Below, piece by piece: positions 1 to 7,464 of a stretch of 37,932 bases of DNA. How positions within the stretch are numbered: the stretch's first letter is position 1; each line of letters opens with the position of its first letter. Under the pieces are notes generated by a model. It searched no databases. It saw only the letters and a list, made by a program, of their open reading frames with translations, and was not told the DNA's origin. The position numbers were made by a program, and so were the translations under genes. The DNA lies in IMG/VR virus record IMGVR_UViG_3300035670_000627, positions 1-37,932 of that record; one strand, written 5' to 3'. The DNA comes from a virus.

Positions 1-715
1 TTGATAAAGTATTAAACGCATATAAATATTTTTTAACTTTATCATTATTAACACCTGTTCTTAAATAACCTCCACCAGGATTTCCAGCAAATCCTATAAC
101 AGTGTTACCTATACCTAATTCAGCACCTGGACCACCTGTATATGATAAAATTTCATTATTTGAAGGTGAAATAGTTAAAGATCTGTTATTAGTAGCAACA
201 CCCGTTAAAATTTTACTGTTACGTAGTTGTACTAATCTATTTGTATTATAATCTTCTGCTCCATTATCACCTGCTGTGAATTCAGGTTGTAATTTTTCTA
301 AATAGGTTCTTTGGGTTTGTTTTTCAAAGTAAGCTCCAATACCTACACCAGCTACACTAGCTAATGTACTTAAAGGATTATATAAACCATCATTTAAAGG
401 ACCAACAGTATTTTGTTCTCGAACTCCAATACGAGACAAAAGTTGTTGTTTTCCTACAAATAAAAGACCTTGAGGGGATGTTAAGAATTTACCTATTCTA
501 ACCTCATCCTGAATTACAGCTCTAGGAAGACCAAATCCTCCTCTAAAGAAATCCGTTACATTACCACCAACACCACCTAAAGGAGGTAATCCACTAATTA
601 ACTGATAGCCATTACTTTCAGGCTCATCAGGAATTTGTGTGACTACATAAGGGGCTTGAGTGTATGTTTCGTACTTTAGAGACTTAAGATTAGTCGTTGA
701 GGTTATTAAAGGCAT
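1..715 (-). CDS. Virion-associated protein, 3' end outside window
   Basis: An open frame starts with ATG at 715 and runs off the left edge with no stop, giving 238 codons in the window. The N-terminus reads MPLITSTTNLKSLKYETYTQ. The sequence is Gly/Pro/Asn-rich, with a short Ala/Gly-rich hydrophobic stretch (LASVAGVGIGAYFEK) near residue 120, and has no motif I can name. It follows the tape measure and a small protein in the same direction, separated from the latter by only 18 nt, so a baseplate or tail structural role is likely by position. I do not recognise the family. The real length is unknown because the gene is truncated by the window, not broken. Confidence 0.75.
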   Translation of the reverse strand, partial: MPLITSTTNLKSLKYETYTQAPYVVTQIPDEPESNGYQLISGLPPLGGVGGNVTDFFRGGFGLPRAVIQDEVRIGKFLTSPQGLLFVGKQQLLSRIGVREQNTVGPLNDGLYNPLSTLASVAGVGIGAYFEKQTQRTYLEKLQPEFTAGDNGAEDYNTNRLVQLRNSKILTGVATNNRSLTISPSNNEILSYTGGPGAELGIGNTVIGFAGNPGGGYLRTGVNNDKVKKYLYAFNTLS

Positions 716-733
716 ACTTAACCACTAAGACTA

Positions 734-1063
734 TTAAAGTCCGTTTACTAAAAATCCTCTACCTTCTGGGGCGCCTAATTTATATCTACCTGGAGTTAAC
801 TCACCATTAGAAAAATCTAATTGAGTAGGAGGAGGTAAAACAATTGAGTTTGCTTTTTGTGGGCTATCGTATCTAAAATAATCTGCCTTTTGAATCTGGA
901 GGTTAGGGTTACCATCTAATGAGTAACCATCGGTTGGGTTGGTTGGTCCAGCCCAGTGCATTTGAGTTTGAGTTTTTTCAGTATTCTTTAATGGAGTAGG
1001 AGTATTACCATCCCAGTAAGTTAAATCTGAGCCTTGTGCTTGGAGTTTGTTTAATAATGACAT
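734..1063 (-). CDS. Small hypothetical tail-region protein (109 aa)
   Basis: This 109-residue soluble protein is rich in Pro, Asn, Gln and Gly (for example TPTPLKNTEKTQTQ and LPPPTQLDFSNGELTPGRYK). It has no membrane segment or signal peptide. It lies between the tape measure gene and the truncated left-edge gene. Its leader carries the recurring TATTTAT element 25 nt upstream of the ATG, so it probably begins its own transcription unit. No family is recognised. A minor tail or baseplate component is the simplest guess, based on position only. Confidence 0.7.
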   Translation of the reverse strand: MSLLNKLQAQGSDLTYWDGNTPTPLKNTEKTQTQMHWAGPTNPTDGYSLDGNPNLQIQKADYFRYDSPQKANSIVLPPPTQLDFSNGELTPGRYKLGAPEGRGFLVNGL

Positions 1064-1088
1064 GTCTAAATTAATTTAGGGTTTGATT

Positions 1089-1095
1089 ATAAATA
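1089..1095 (-). promoter_or_regulatory. TATTTAT leader element, 1063 gene
   Basis: The coding strand reads TTAATATTTATAATCAAACC, ending with a 25-nt spacer to the ATG at 1063. It lies in the short gap after the tape measure stop at 1103. It is one of thirteen leader copies in the window. Confidence 0.6.
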
Positions 1096-1102
1096 TTAAC
1101 CT

Positions 1103-3535
1103 TTATTGGAGCTTAGCACCAGCTGTCATTCTACCTATCTCAAGGCGGTTCATATCTACAACCATCTTTATTTGTGATATAGCTGCTGGGATTTGGTTTA
1201 GTCCTTCTCTAAGGCTCTTTAATTCAGCTAACATTGGTGATAAGTCAACTTGTGCTTGTGGTGTTTGAGTTGCTCTCATATCACCACGTTCTGCTACATT
1301 TAATGGTTTGATTCTAGCTCCTTCAGGTAATTGGACAATTTCAGGACCAACTTCACCTACTCTAACTGCTCCACCTTCTGTTACTTCACCACCAAATTGA
1401 GCACCTGGGGCATCTTCAGAAGCATTAGAAATTAAAGCTGCAATACCTCCTATGGCCGCTCCTGCTACTGCTAAACCTAATAAAGCTTTAAATGGGTTAG
1501 CTACAGCGTAGGCTGCGGCATTAGCAATAGCTGTACTTTTTGAAGCCGCAGCCATTGCTCTAAGTCCTCGAGCAGCTTGAGCAAAACCAGAAACCATTTT
1601 AGCTATTTGTACTGTAGCAATTATCCCAAGAATAGCACCTAATGCTACTGTGTTCTCTAGAATGGTACCCATTATGTCCATAAAGGTTCCTAAAGGACCT
1701 TGTACAAGATCACCTACAAGACTTTGCATTTTTTCAACAGCCATGTTGAATTTTTCTTGAGTAGATAAAGATTCAAGTCTATTTCTTAATTCTTCATCTG
1801 TTACATCCTTAATTATTTCACCTTGCTCATTTAAGTATTCTTGTTTTAACAACATTTCACTTAACTGACCAACATTCATTCCTAATGACTCTGCTAAGGC
1901 TTGTTGTTGGATAACATTCATGTTTTGGAAATCACTGAATGTGCCCATTTCCTTATTGAGTTCATCCATCAAACCATTGATGTCATTGGTAAGAGCAAAA
2001 TAACGAGCTCTTTCTAGGTTAATTTCTCTACCAATTAATAATTCAGCTTCTAATTCTTTAGAAATTGAATCTTCAAAATTAAGTAAAGAACTAGCTACTT
2101 GGTTTACTCCTTCTAAAGTAGTACCTAAAGCGGTAGCTTTAGCTACAGCCTCAGTTAATGCTGTTGTTGAGCCTCTGAATTGAGCTAAAGCAAAAGCACC
2201 TTGTTTACCTACTTCTTCTAATACTTTTCTTTGGTTAATTTGTACTCCAAATTGTTTACTTACTTCTTGAGTAGTTCTTAATTGAGAAGTATATTGTTCT
2301 TCAAAGTCTTGACCTGTAGCTTCAGCAAAGAATTGTAATTTAGCTGCTTCAGCAGCCTGAATACCTACTAGTTTAGTTAATTGAGTTTGAATAACTAAGT
2401 TATTAGCATCAATTTTACCTTGAACTCCTAATAGTTCATTAAGATTAGCTTGAGCTTTTACTAAATCACTAGTATTAATTAGGTTAGAATTAGTAGCTAA
2501 TGCAGCTTGTGACAATTCCATTCTAAGAGCTATAGCTCCTGAACGGGATAACATTAGATTTTTCTGAAATCCAACTAATTCTTGGTCAATTTTGCCAGCT
2601 TGATTAGCTAAACCTGCAAATATAGTTAGAGGGTCTAGTAAAGCTTTACCAAATCCTTTAGCTAATTCATTAATTCCTATCCAAGCTGCTTTAAACTTAT
2701 TACCAAAAGTTAGAGCTTTATCACGAGCACTTTGCTCTAATTTTTCTCTATCTTGAATTAATTTATTTTGCTGTTCTAATGTAAGATTTTGATCTTCTAA
2801 TTGATCATTGATTGCTTTTAATTGCTTCTGATATTCATCAGTATTTCTTACAAGATCAAGTTGTTCAGCTGCATATTCTCTCATTGAGTCTACAGCATCA
2901 TCAACTTTAAGCATGTTGCCTATTTTACTTAGGCCTGGAATATTACCAATACCTTTTAAGATACCTCCAGTTAGACCAGTAGTAGCATTAATAGCTTTTA
3001 AGTCTAGTAATTGTCTCTTTAATGCTTGGTTAGTTTTTTCAACTTCACCTGTATTAGCTCTTAAAGCACCTTCTAAGTTAAGTAAAGCTGCTCCTTCTTC
3101 ATCTGTAAGACCAACACTAGTTTTTTTAGCTTGTAATTCTTGAAGTTGTTGTTGAAGAAGAATTCTGTTTCTATCAGCTTTCTTTTGAAGACTTTGTAAT
3201 TCTTTTTCTGAAGTTTTAACTATATTCTCTTGATTAGATAATAGCTGAACTGAAATGTTATAAAATTCTTTAAAGCCTTTTCTAGTATTACTTAATACAG
3301 TGTCAGCTTTAGTAACTTCATTTATAATTCTTCCCCAAGAACCAAAAGTACTATTTAAATCATTGTTTATATCTCTTAAAGTTGATTGAACATTCTTTAA
3401 GAGTTGATTATAGGCCTCAACTTTAGCATTTGTTTGATTTAAAGCATCTAATTGACCTTGATAACCTCTACCTTCAGGTCCTAATGCCTTGAGAAGTTCT
3501 TTAATCTCTTGTGCTATTTTTGTAGTATCAGCCAT
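1103..3535 (-). CDS. Tail tape measure protein
   Basis: The product is an 810-residue protein expected to set tail length and fill the tube lumen. The N-terminal half is long heptad-rich helix (residues about 1-300). A hydrophobic Ala/Gly-rich segment with two probable membrane-spanning helices lies at about 629-645 and 684-702. Near the C-terminus is VGEVGPEIVQLPEGA (726-740), a motif shared by many tape measure proteins of long-tailed phages. T4's counterpart gp29 is 590 aa, so this tail may be longer than T4's if length scales as usual. It follows two overlapping frames that look like tail assembly genes, the canonical arrangement. A hairpin and the TATTTAT element precede the ATG. The coiled-coil, hydrophobic-patch and C-terminal-motif combination makes this call fairly safe. 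Confidence 0.88.
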   Translation of the reverse strand: MADTTKIAQEIKELLKALGPEGRGYQGQLDALNQTNAKVEAYNQLLKNVQSTLRDINNDLNSTFGSWGRIINEVTKADTVLSNTRKGFKEFYNISVQLLSNQENIVKTSEKELQSLQKKADRNRILLQQQLQELQAKKTSVGLTDEEGAALLNLEGALRANTGEVEKTNQALKRQLLDLKAINATTGLTGGILKGIGNIPGLSKIGNMLKVDDAVDSMREYAAEQLDLVRNTDEYQKQLKAINDQLEDQNLTLEQQNKLIQDREKLEQSARDKALTFGNKFKAAWIGINELAKGFGKALLDPLTIFAGLANQAGKIDQELVGFQKNLMLSRSGAIALRMELSQAALATNSNLINTSDLVKAQANLNELLGVQGKIDANNLVIQTQLTKLVGIQAAEAAKLQFFAEATGQDFEEQYTSQLRTTQEVSKQFGVQINQRKVLEEVGKQGAFALAQFRGSTTALTEAVAKATALGTTLEGVNQVASSLLNFEDSISKELEAELLIGREINLERARYFALTNDINGLMDELNKEMGTFSDFQNMNVIQQQALAESLGMNVGQLSEMLLKQEYLNEQGEIIKDVTDEELRNRLESLSTQEKFNMAVEKMQSLVGDLVQGPLGTFMDIMGTILENTVALGAILGIIATVQIAKMVSGFAQAARGLRAMAAASKSTAIANAAAYAVANPFKALLGLAVAGAAIGGIAALISNASEDAPGAQFGGEVTEGGAVRVGEVGPEIVQLPEGARIKPLNVAERGDMRATQTPQAQVDLSPMLAELKSLREGLNQIPAAISQIKMVVDMNRLEIGRMTAGAKLQ

Positions 3536-3553
3536 TAATCTAGGTTATATGTA

Positions 3554-3560
3554 ATAAATA
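3554..3560 (-). promoter_or_regulatory. TATTTAT leader element, tape measure gene
   Basis: The coding strand reads CCATATTTATTACATATAAC, with 18 nt between the core and the ATG at 3535. It follows directly after a strong inverted repeat at 3566-3595. Confidence 0.6.
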
Positions 3561-3565
3561 TGGAA

Positions 3566-3595
3566 AGTCCCAAAGTTTGTTAGTACTTTGGGACT
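3566..3595 (-). terminator. Hairpin before tape measure gene (possible weak terminator)
   Basis: Perfect 11-bp arms, AGTCCCAAAGT (3566-3576) and ACTTTGGGACT (3585-3595), flank an 8-nt loop. The arm and loop overlap the stop codon of the preceding frame (3580-3582). The downstream tract is only TTTCC, so termination would be inefficient. It could instead protect or process the mRNA. Confidence 0.5.
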
Positions 3596-3954
3596 CTTTG
3601 TTCCTTACTATTATATTGTTTACTTACTTTAGCAAACTCAGGGGCGTTTATTGTACCATCTTCATTTATGACATTGGTAGTGTTTCCTGATTTGGTTTGT
3701 TGTTTTTGAGCTTCTGCTTGTTTAGTGTAATGGTCTTGCAGTTTATTAAAAGTAAACTTTCTTAACCATACAGGCATATTATAGACTGTAGGATAATCAT
3801 AACCACCATTACCATGAAATATTATTTCATGTATTTCACTAAATAAAGCTGCTCTGAAATTAGAAACGTTCTGCAACGTCAGGCCAAAAAAAGTCAAGTC
3901 CAATCGGAATTGTGCGAAATCGACCGTCCTCCCCCTCATAGGACATATCCACAT
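3580..3954 (-). CDS. Second frame of gp26-like gene; likely expressed by frameshift
   Basis: This 124-codon frame overlaps the end of the gp26-like gene by 95 nt and is displaced +1 (equivalently -2) from it. Its nominal ATG at 3954, and another at 3939, lie inside the upstream gene and lack a Shine-Dalgarno sequence. The first 23 codons mirror coding sequence already used by the other frame. The distinctive part begins after the T7 run and includes NMPVWLRKFTFNKL and a Gln/Lys-rich tail. Position directly before the tape measure matches the C-terminal frame of tail assembly chaperone pairs (lambda G/GT type). If a slip occurs at the T run, 101 residues would be added to the gp26-like protein. 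An independent small gene such as a gp51 equivalent is the alternative. Confidence 0.6.
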   Translation of the reverse strand: MWICPMRGRTVDFAQFRLDLTFFGLTLQNVSNFRAALFSEIHEIIFHGNGGYDYPTVYNMPVWLRKFTFNKLQDHYTKQAEAQKQQTKSGNTTNVINEDGTINAPEFAKVSKQYNSKEQRVPKY

Positions 3955-4597
3955 CTGGCATAGTATTTTTATAGTGTTCTCTTAATGCTCTTGAATCTGA
4001 TGCTAGGAGGTAATTGTCTACAAAGTTAACAATAGTACTCATGTCACGGTTACCCCCTACTGAGGTAATAATAAAACGGAATCGAGTAGTTAATTCCCCT
4101 GCGTTAGGATTTACTTTTCTTAGGCCCTCTAATTCCTTATCAATCATTTTTTCATCCTTACCTGTTAAAAGCTTAAAGGTAATTTCAGTGCCTGTAGTAG
4201 GCATAGTATAAGAGAATTCATTTTTTCCTTCAGTTAGACCAGTAAAGTCATTATTGATGTTTTCTAACTTAGATAGGTCAATAGTTTGTGTCTTACTTCC
4301 GTATGATACGGTGTAATTTGAACCATAACCTAAGATACGAGCAGCCACTAACAAAGCATTCTTATCGCCTATTAACAAGTCTTCTAAGTTAAATTTAGGA
4401 CTGATAATAAGCGATTCGAGTAATTTGTCTAAAACTATACCTTGCTGGATATAGTTAGCGTTAGCTAAGATATCTTCTTCCTTAGCTGTCATATATTTCA
4501 TTTCTACTTTACCTTCTTTAAGAGGATGTTCGGCTGGGTAAAAGAAGCCTTTAGAAGGTAGTTCAACTGTTTCAGTTGGGAATTTAAATTCTGGCAT
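3860..4597 (-). CDS. T4 gp26-like baseplate hub / tail assembly protein
   Basis: The product is 245 residues, close to T4 gp26 (208 aa), a hub assembly component. Features typical of the T4_baseplate family are an N-terminal FPTETVELPSKGFFYP segment, then EMKYMTAKEEDIL (33-44), then a helical body ending in LRKVNPNAGELTTRFRFIITSVGG. It has no membrane segment. The gene lies between the tube and tape measure genes, and the next reading frame overlaps its last 95 nt. Together these suggest a tail assembly chaperone-like role with a frameshifted long form, rather than, or as well as, a simple structural part. The family call rests on the MTAKEEDIL region and gene order. Its exact role here is inference. 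Confidence 0.72.
   Translation of the reverse strand: MPEFKFPTETVELPSKGFFYPAEHPLKEGKVEMKYMTAKEEDILANANYIQQGIVLDKLLESLIISPKFNLEDLLIGDKNALLVAARILGYGSNYTVSYGSKTQTIDLSKLENINNDFTGLTEGKNEFSYTMPTTGTEITFKLLTGKDEKMIDKELEGLRKVNPNAGELTTRFRFIITSVGGNRDMSTIVNFVDNYLLASDSRALREHYKNTMPDVDMSYEGEDGRFRTIPIGLDFFWPDVAERF
3886..3892 (-). other. Candidate programmed frameshift site (T7 run)
   Basis: The coding strand reads GAC TTT TTT TGG in the gp26-like frame. The run of seven T permits re-pairing of the Phe tRNA either +1 or -2, both of which enter the frame that continues to 3580. The zero-frame stop lies 8 codons further on. Predicted products are 245 aa (unshifted) and about 338-339 aa (shifted). Confidence 0.55.
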
Positions 4598-4624
4598 AAA
4601 TTATTGGTTATAACTTGTATGTTT

Positions 4625-4631
4625 ATAAATA
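4625..4631 (-). promoter_or_regulatory. TATTTAT leader element, gp26-like gene
   Basis: The coding strand reads ATAGTATTTATAAACATACA, with a 27-nt spacer to the ATG at 4597. This copy has G instead of A before the core. Confidence 0.55.
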
Positions 4632-4660
4632 CTATAAAGGGAGGTTCTTTAACAGGTTAA

Positions 4661-4972
4661 TTAATAAGATTTAGTATGATTAAGAGCTTGAAACTCTTTT
4701 TTAGTTTTTTCTTCAAGTTTATCTACTCTACTATCAATATGGCGATAGAGAGTTTCTAATTCTCGTTGAGTATTATTATTTAATTGATCTGTGTAAGTTA
4801 TACAATTACGTTCTCTTGTATCAAGATCACGAACAATTGCTTCATCAATATTTTGAAGAATATCGATTTGTTTTTGGAGATTTTTGATTTCCATATAATT
4901 CATAAACATAACCACAACCATTACCAGAGTAATGACCGCAGCTACACCTAAAATAAATGATAGTGTTTCCAT
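4661..4972 (-). CDS. Small membrane-anchored coiled-coil protein
   Basis: This 103-residue protein has an N-terminal transmembrane helix (about residues 6-26, ILGVAAVITLVMVVVMF) followed by a charged heptad-rich region to the end (MEIKNLQKQIDILQ through KKEFQALNHTKSY). No lipobox or catalytic motif is visible. It sits alone between the tube gene terminator and the gp26-like gene, inside the tail block, which is odd for a membrane protein. A spanin-like, superinfection-exclusion or assembly-scaffold role is possible, and nothing in the sequence decides among them. Its leader lacks the TATTTAT element. Confidence 0.65.
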   Translation of the reverse strand: METLSFILGVAAVITLVMVVVMFMNYMEIKNLQKQIDILQNIDEAIVRDLDTRERNCITYTDQLNNNTQRELETLYRHIDSRVDKLEEKTKKEFQALNHTKSY

Positions 4973-5030
4973 AGTTTTGTTTAGTATTAGATGTCAAAGA
5001 ACCTATCCCTTATAGATTGAGTTATAAGAT

Positions 5031-5058
5031 AAAAAAAAGCTTGCCGAATGGCAAGCTT
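5031..5058 (-). terminator. Rho-independent terminator after tail tube gene
   Basis: The stem arms AAGCTTGCC and GGCAAGCTT (9 bp, at 5050-5058 and 5037-5045) enclose a 4-nt loop. On the minus strand the stem is followed by an unbroken T run reaching 5031. It lies 25 nt beyond the tube stop codon and isolates the highly expressed sheath-tube unit. Confidence 0.88.
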
Positions 5059-5083
5059 AATTTCAATTTTGGTAAAAAACTTC

Positions 5084-5572
5084 TTAGAAGTTTAGTACAC
5101 AGTAATCCATACCCATAGTAACAGTGAGGTTTACAGCACCCGCATCTGTGTCCCAGTTGTATTCGCCAAAGTTAGCAGACTTAATGAATGCGCCTTTAAT
5201 TACCCATTCTGAAACGATATCACCAACAGGGCCTAATACTTGGATAGTTGGATCCTTCTTATAGAAGTCGGAGTAACCATCTCTACCTGTTACTGATTCG
5301 TGGTGTAAACGAAGCCATTCAATTACTGCTTGAGCACCTGAAGGTGTGATTGGATCGTATAGTGTCATAGTCAAATCATTCCAAACAGTTCTACCTTTTA
5401 CTTTACGGTAGATGTTGATATGGTTTAATCTGATTTCACCTTGATCGAAGCCTACCGCTGATAAACCCTTAATCATGAAGGCTGGGATGCCTGTGATTGA
5501 GAAGATAAATCTATTCTGAACTTTAGGTTCGAATGGGGTGAAGAAAATATCGTTTATACCTAATACTGCCAT
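5084..5572 (-). CDS. 19: Tail tube protein (T4 gp19-like)
   Basis: The product is the major tail tube subunit, which polymerises inside the contractile sheath. At 162 residues it matches T4 gp19 (163 aa). The segments FSITGIPAFMIKGLSAVGF, the KVKGRTVWNDLTMTLYDPI strand region and the C-terminal AGAVNLTVTMGMDYCVLNF follow the family pattern. The first sets up the inner beta-barrel and the last is the conserved closing strand. It lies immediately downstream of the sheath gene, as in T4, and is followed by a strong terminator. It has its own TATTTAT leader element, so it can probably be transcribed separately from the sheath. The start is the first ATG, preceded by A-rich AACACAGCAAA. Confidence 0.93.
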   Translation of the reverse strand: MAVLGINDIFFTPFEPKVQNRFIFSITGIPAFMIKGLSAVGFDQGEIRLNHINIYRKVKGRTVWNDLTMTLYDPITPSGAQAVIEWLRLHHESVTGRDGYSDFYKKDPTIQVLGPVGDIVSEWVIKGAFIKSANFGEYNWDTDAGAVNLTVTMGMDYCVLNF

Positions 5573-5595
5573 TTTGCTGTGTTATTTATTTTATT

Positions 5596-5602
5596 ATAAA
5601 TA
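5596..5602 (-). promoter_or_regulatory. TATTTAT leader element, tail tube gene
   Basis: The coding strand reads CAAATATTTATAATAAAATA, with a 23-nt spacer to the ATG at 5572. This is a full-consensus copy in the 46-nt gap after the sheath stop. Confidence 0.65.
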
Positions 5603-5618
5603 TTTGTGTTTGAAACTT

Positions 5619-7370
5619 TTACGCTGGGAAAGTTGCACCAGTTGGTAAGATGCTGAAGTCGAGATAGATGAATTCGGCTGTCTTAGTAGGCTGAATGAAG
5701 ATCTGTCCAATTAGCTGGTTTCTATCAATTACGTCTGCAGTATTGTTGGAATCATCCATGATTACTCTAAACGCGTATAAACCTTGTCTCTGTTGTACTG
5801 ACTCTAGATATGGGTTTACAATTGATAAGAAGTTGTTTCTAGTTGTTAAAGTATTTTGTTCAAACACTAAGTTGTTAGCAACTTGAGAAATAAATCCTTT
5901 AAGTTGAATTAACAATCTACGAACATTTACTCTATCAAGAGCAGATGACTTAGTTTGTAATGTTTTCTGACCGTATACTACAACTCCAGTTCCTGGGAAT
6001 GTAGCGATTGGGTTTACTTTACCTGTGTATAAGGTATCACGAGTTGCTTGAGAGAGTTTTTGTTCGGCTCTAATTACTTGGCCTAAACCACCTCTGTTAA
6101 TACCTGCTGGAGCGAACCATGGATCAGCTGCTCTATCATTAAAGGCATAAACACCTGGGATCAAGGCTGAAGCTGGTACCCAAACATTCTTACCTGTTTC
6201 TGGGTCAAGTACTTGACACCATGGCCAGTAAGTTGCAGCGTATGAAGTGTCTTCAGAGGCAGCTTGTGTTATTACAGCTCCTACACTTGAACCATACCCA
6301 ACCATGTCTGGAATGTAGATATTATCTCCTCTATTTTGAGTATTTGTAATGATACTTGTGATAGGTGAAGTATGAGTAGCAAAAGCATTTATTAGACCTG
6401 GGGTTACTAATAAGTTAAATCTGTAGTCATCTTGGTTAGATAACAAGTTGATCATGCTAGTGTAGTCACTACCACTTAAACCTTGAGTATCTGTATTACT
6501 AATTGCCTCATAGTAAGCATTACCTCCACTAGCTACAGGATCACCTGTTGCGGCTGTAAATGAACCACTAGCATTCACTGGAAGTGAACTTGTATAAGCT
6601 GATTTAGCTACACCATTATTATTAAAGTAATTTGGAGTAGGAGTTTCAACTGATTTTACTCTAATGTAATTTGATCTGTTAGCGTAAGAACCTGAAGTGG
6701 TAAGCTGGATAGTTGATGGGTTGTAGTTTTGAGTTTGATCACCAATCACAGCGGCGATAAAGTTTGGTTGAGTTGGGTCTAATGATAAGTTAGTCCAAGT
6801 CTCTAAAACAATCTGGCTGTTTGTAGTGTCATTACCTTGTCTTACTAATAGAGTAAATGTACCTGAAGAGGTATTAGCATTTTGAATTGACCATCTAATA
6901 TTATCTGAGGTACCATTAACTAAAGCTCCTGCTGAATCAAGTGAGCTTGAGCTGTTCATGATAACACCCTCAGAAATGGTTTCTAAGATAAAGGCTTCAT
7001 CACCATCAGCGTTAAGAATTGATACACCAGCACCAGCACCTCCAGTTACAGAAGCTGTAGCTGTAGTAGCAGGAGCCCAAGTTGCAGAAGCACTTACTAC
7101 TCTAGCAACTAGAAGTGAAGTACCACCATTTATGAAGTAATTGTAAGCTGTTAGTGCGGTTAAGAATGAGTATGAATCACCACCACTAATGAAAGCACCA
7201 CCAAACTTATTGATATAATCTGAATAAGTGGTTACAATAGTTGGGATTTCAACTGGTCCTTTTGTTGTTGGGCCGATGATAGCTGCTCCAACTGTAGCTG
7301 GAGTTTGAGTTAAAAATGACTGATCGTTTTCTCTTGCTAAAACACCAGGTGATACTAAAGTTTCTGCCAT
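5619..7370 (-). CDS. 18: Contractile tail sheath protein (T4 gp18-like)
   Basis: The product is a 583-residue sheath subunit; T4 gp18 has 659. The N-terminus (ETLVSPGVLARENDQSF, then ATVGAAIIGPTTKGPVEIPT) is the conserved opening of phage sheath proteins. The C-terminal third carries the conserved core: NVWVPASALIPGVYAFND, the KLSQATRDTLYTGKVNPIATF region and GVVVYGQKTLQ, then RLLIQLKGFISQVANNLVFEQN and the closing IYLDFSILPTGATFPA. The middle (about 90-330) is Ser/Thr/Asn-rich and is probably the variable surface domain. It is the first gene after the glycosylation operon, preceded by a hairpin and a full TATTTAT element, and pairs with the tube gene just downstream. Confidence 0.93.
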   Translation of the reverse strand: MAETLVSPGVLARENDQSFLTQTPATVGAAIIGPTTKGPVEIPTIVTTYSDYINKFGGAFISGGDSYSFLTALTAYNYFINGGTSLLVARVVSASATWAPATTATASVTGGAGAGVSILNADGDEAFILETISEGVIMNSSSSLDSAGALVNGTSDNIRWSIQNANTSSGTFTLLVRQGNDTTNSQIVLETWTNLSLDPTQPNFIAAVIGDQTQNYNPSTIQLTTSGSYANRSNYIRVKSVETPTPNYFNNNGVAKSAYTSSLPVNASGSFTAATGDPVASGGNAYYEAISNTDTQGLSGSDYTSMINLLSNQDDYRFNLLVTPGLINAFATHTSPITSIITNTQNRGDNIYIPDMVGYGSSVGAVITQAASEDTSYAATYWPWCQVLDPETGKNVWVPASALIPGVYAFNDRAADPWFAPAGINRGGLGQVIRAEQKLSQATRDTLYTGKVNPIATFPGTGVVVYGQKTLQTKSSALDRVNVRRLLIQLKGFISQVANNLVFEQNTLTTRNNFLSIVNPYLESVQQRQGLYAFRVIMDDSNNTADVIDRNQLIGQIFIQPTKTAEFIYLDFSILPTGATFPA

Positions 7371-7394
7371 TTTGATAATAGGTTATATTTTATT

Positions 7395-7401
7395 ATAAAT
7401 A
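7395..7401 (-). promoter_or_regulatory. TATTTAT leader element, sheath gene
   Basis: The coding strand reads TTGATATTTATAATAAAATA, with a 24-nt spacer to the ATG at 7370. It overlaps the right arm of the hairpin at 7399-7432. Confidence 0.65.
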
Positions 7402-7432
7402 TCAAGCCTCTGTTCAAAAAACAGCTTGATAT
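7399..7432 (-). repeat. Interrupted hairpin between glycosylation operon and sheath
   Basis: The inverted arms ATATCAAGC (7399-7407) and GCTTGATAT (7424-7432) have an inner TGTT/AACA pairing and a 3-nt bulge. It could end transcripts from the glycosylation operon or regulate the sheath leader. There is no proper T tract, so terminator status is uncertain. Confidence 0.55.
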
Positions 7433-7464
7433 ACGCAACCTTAAAAAGACAGAACTACTTATAT

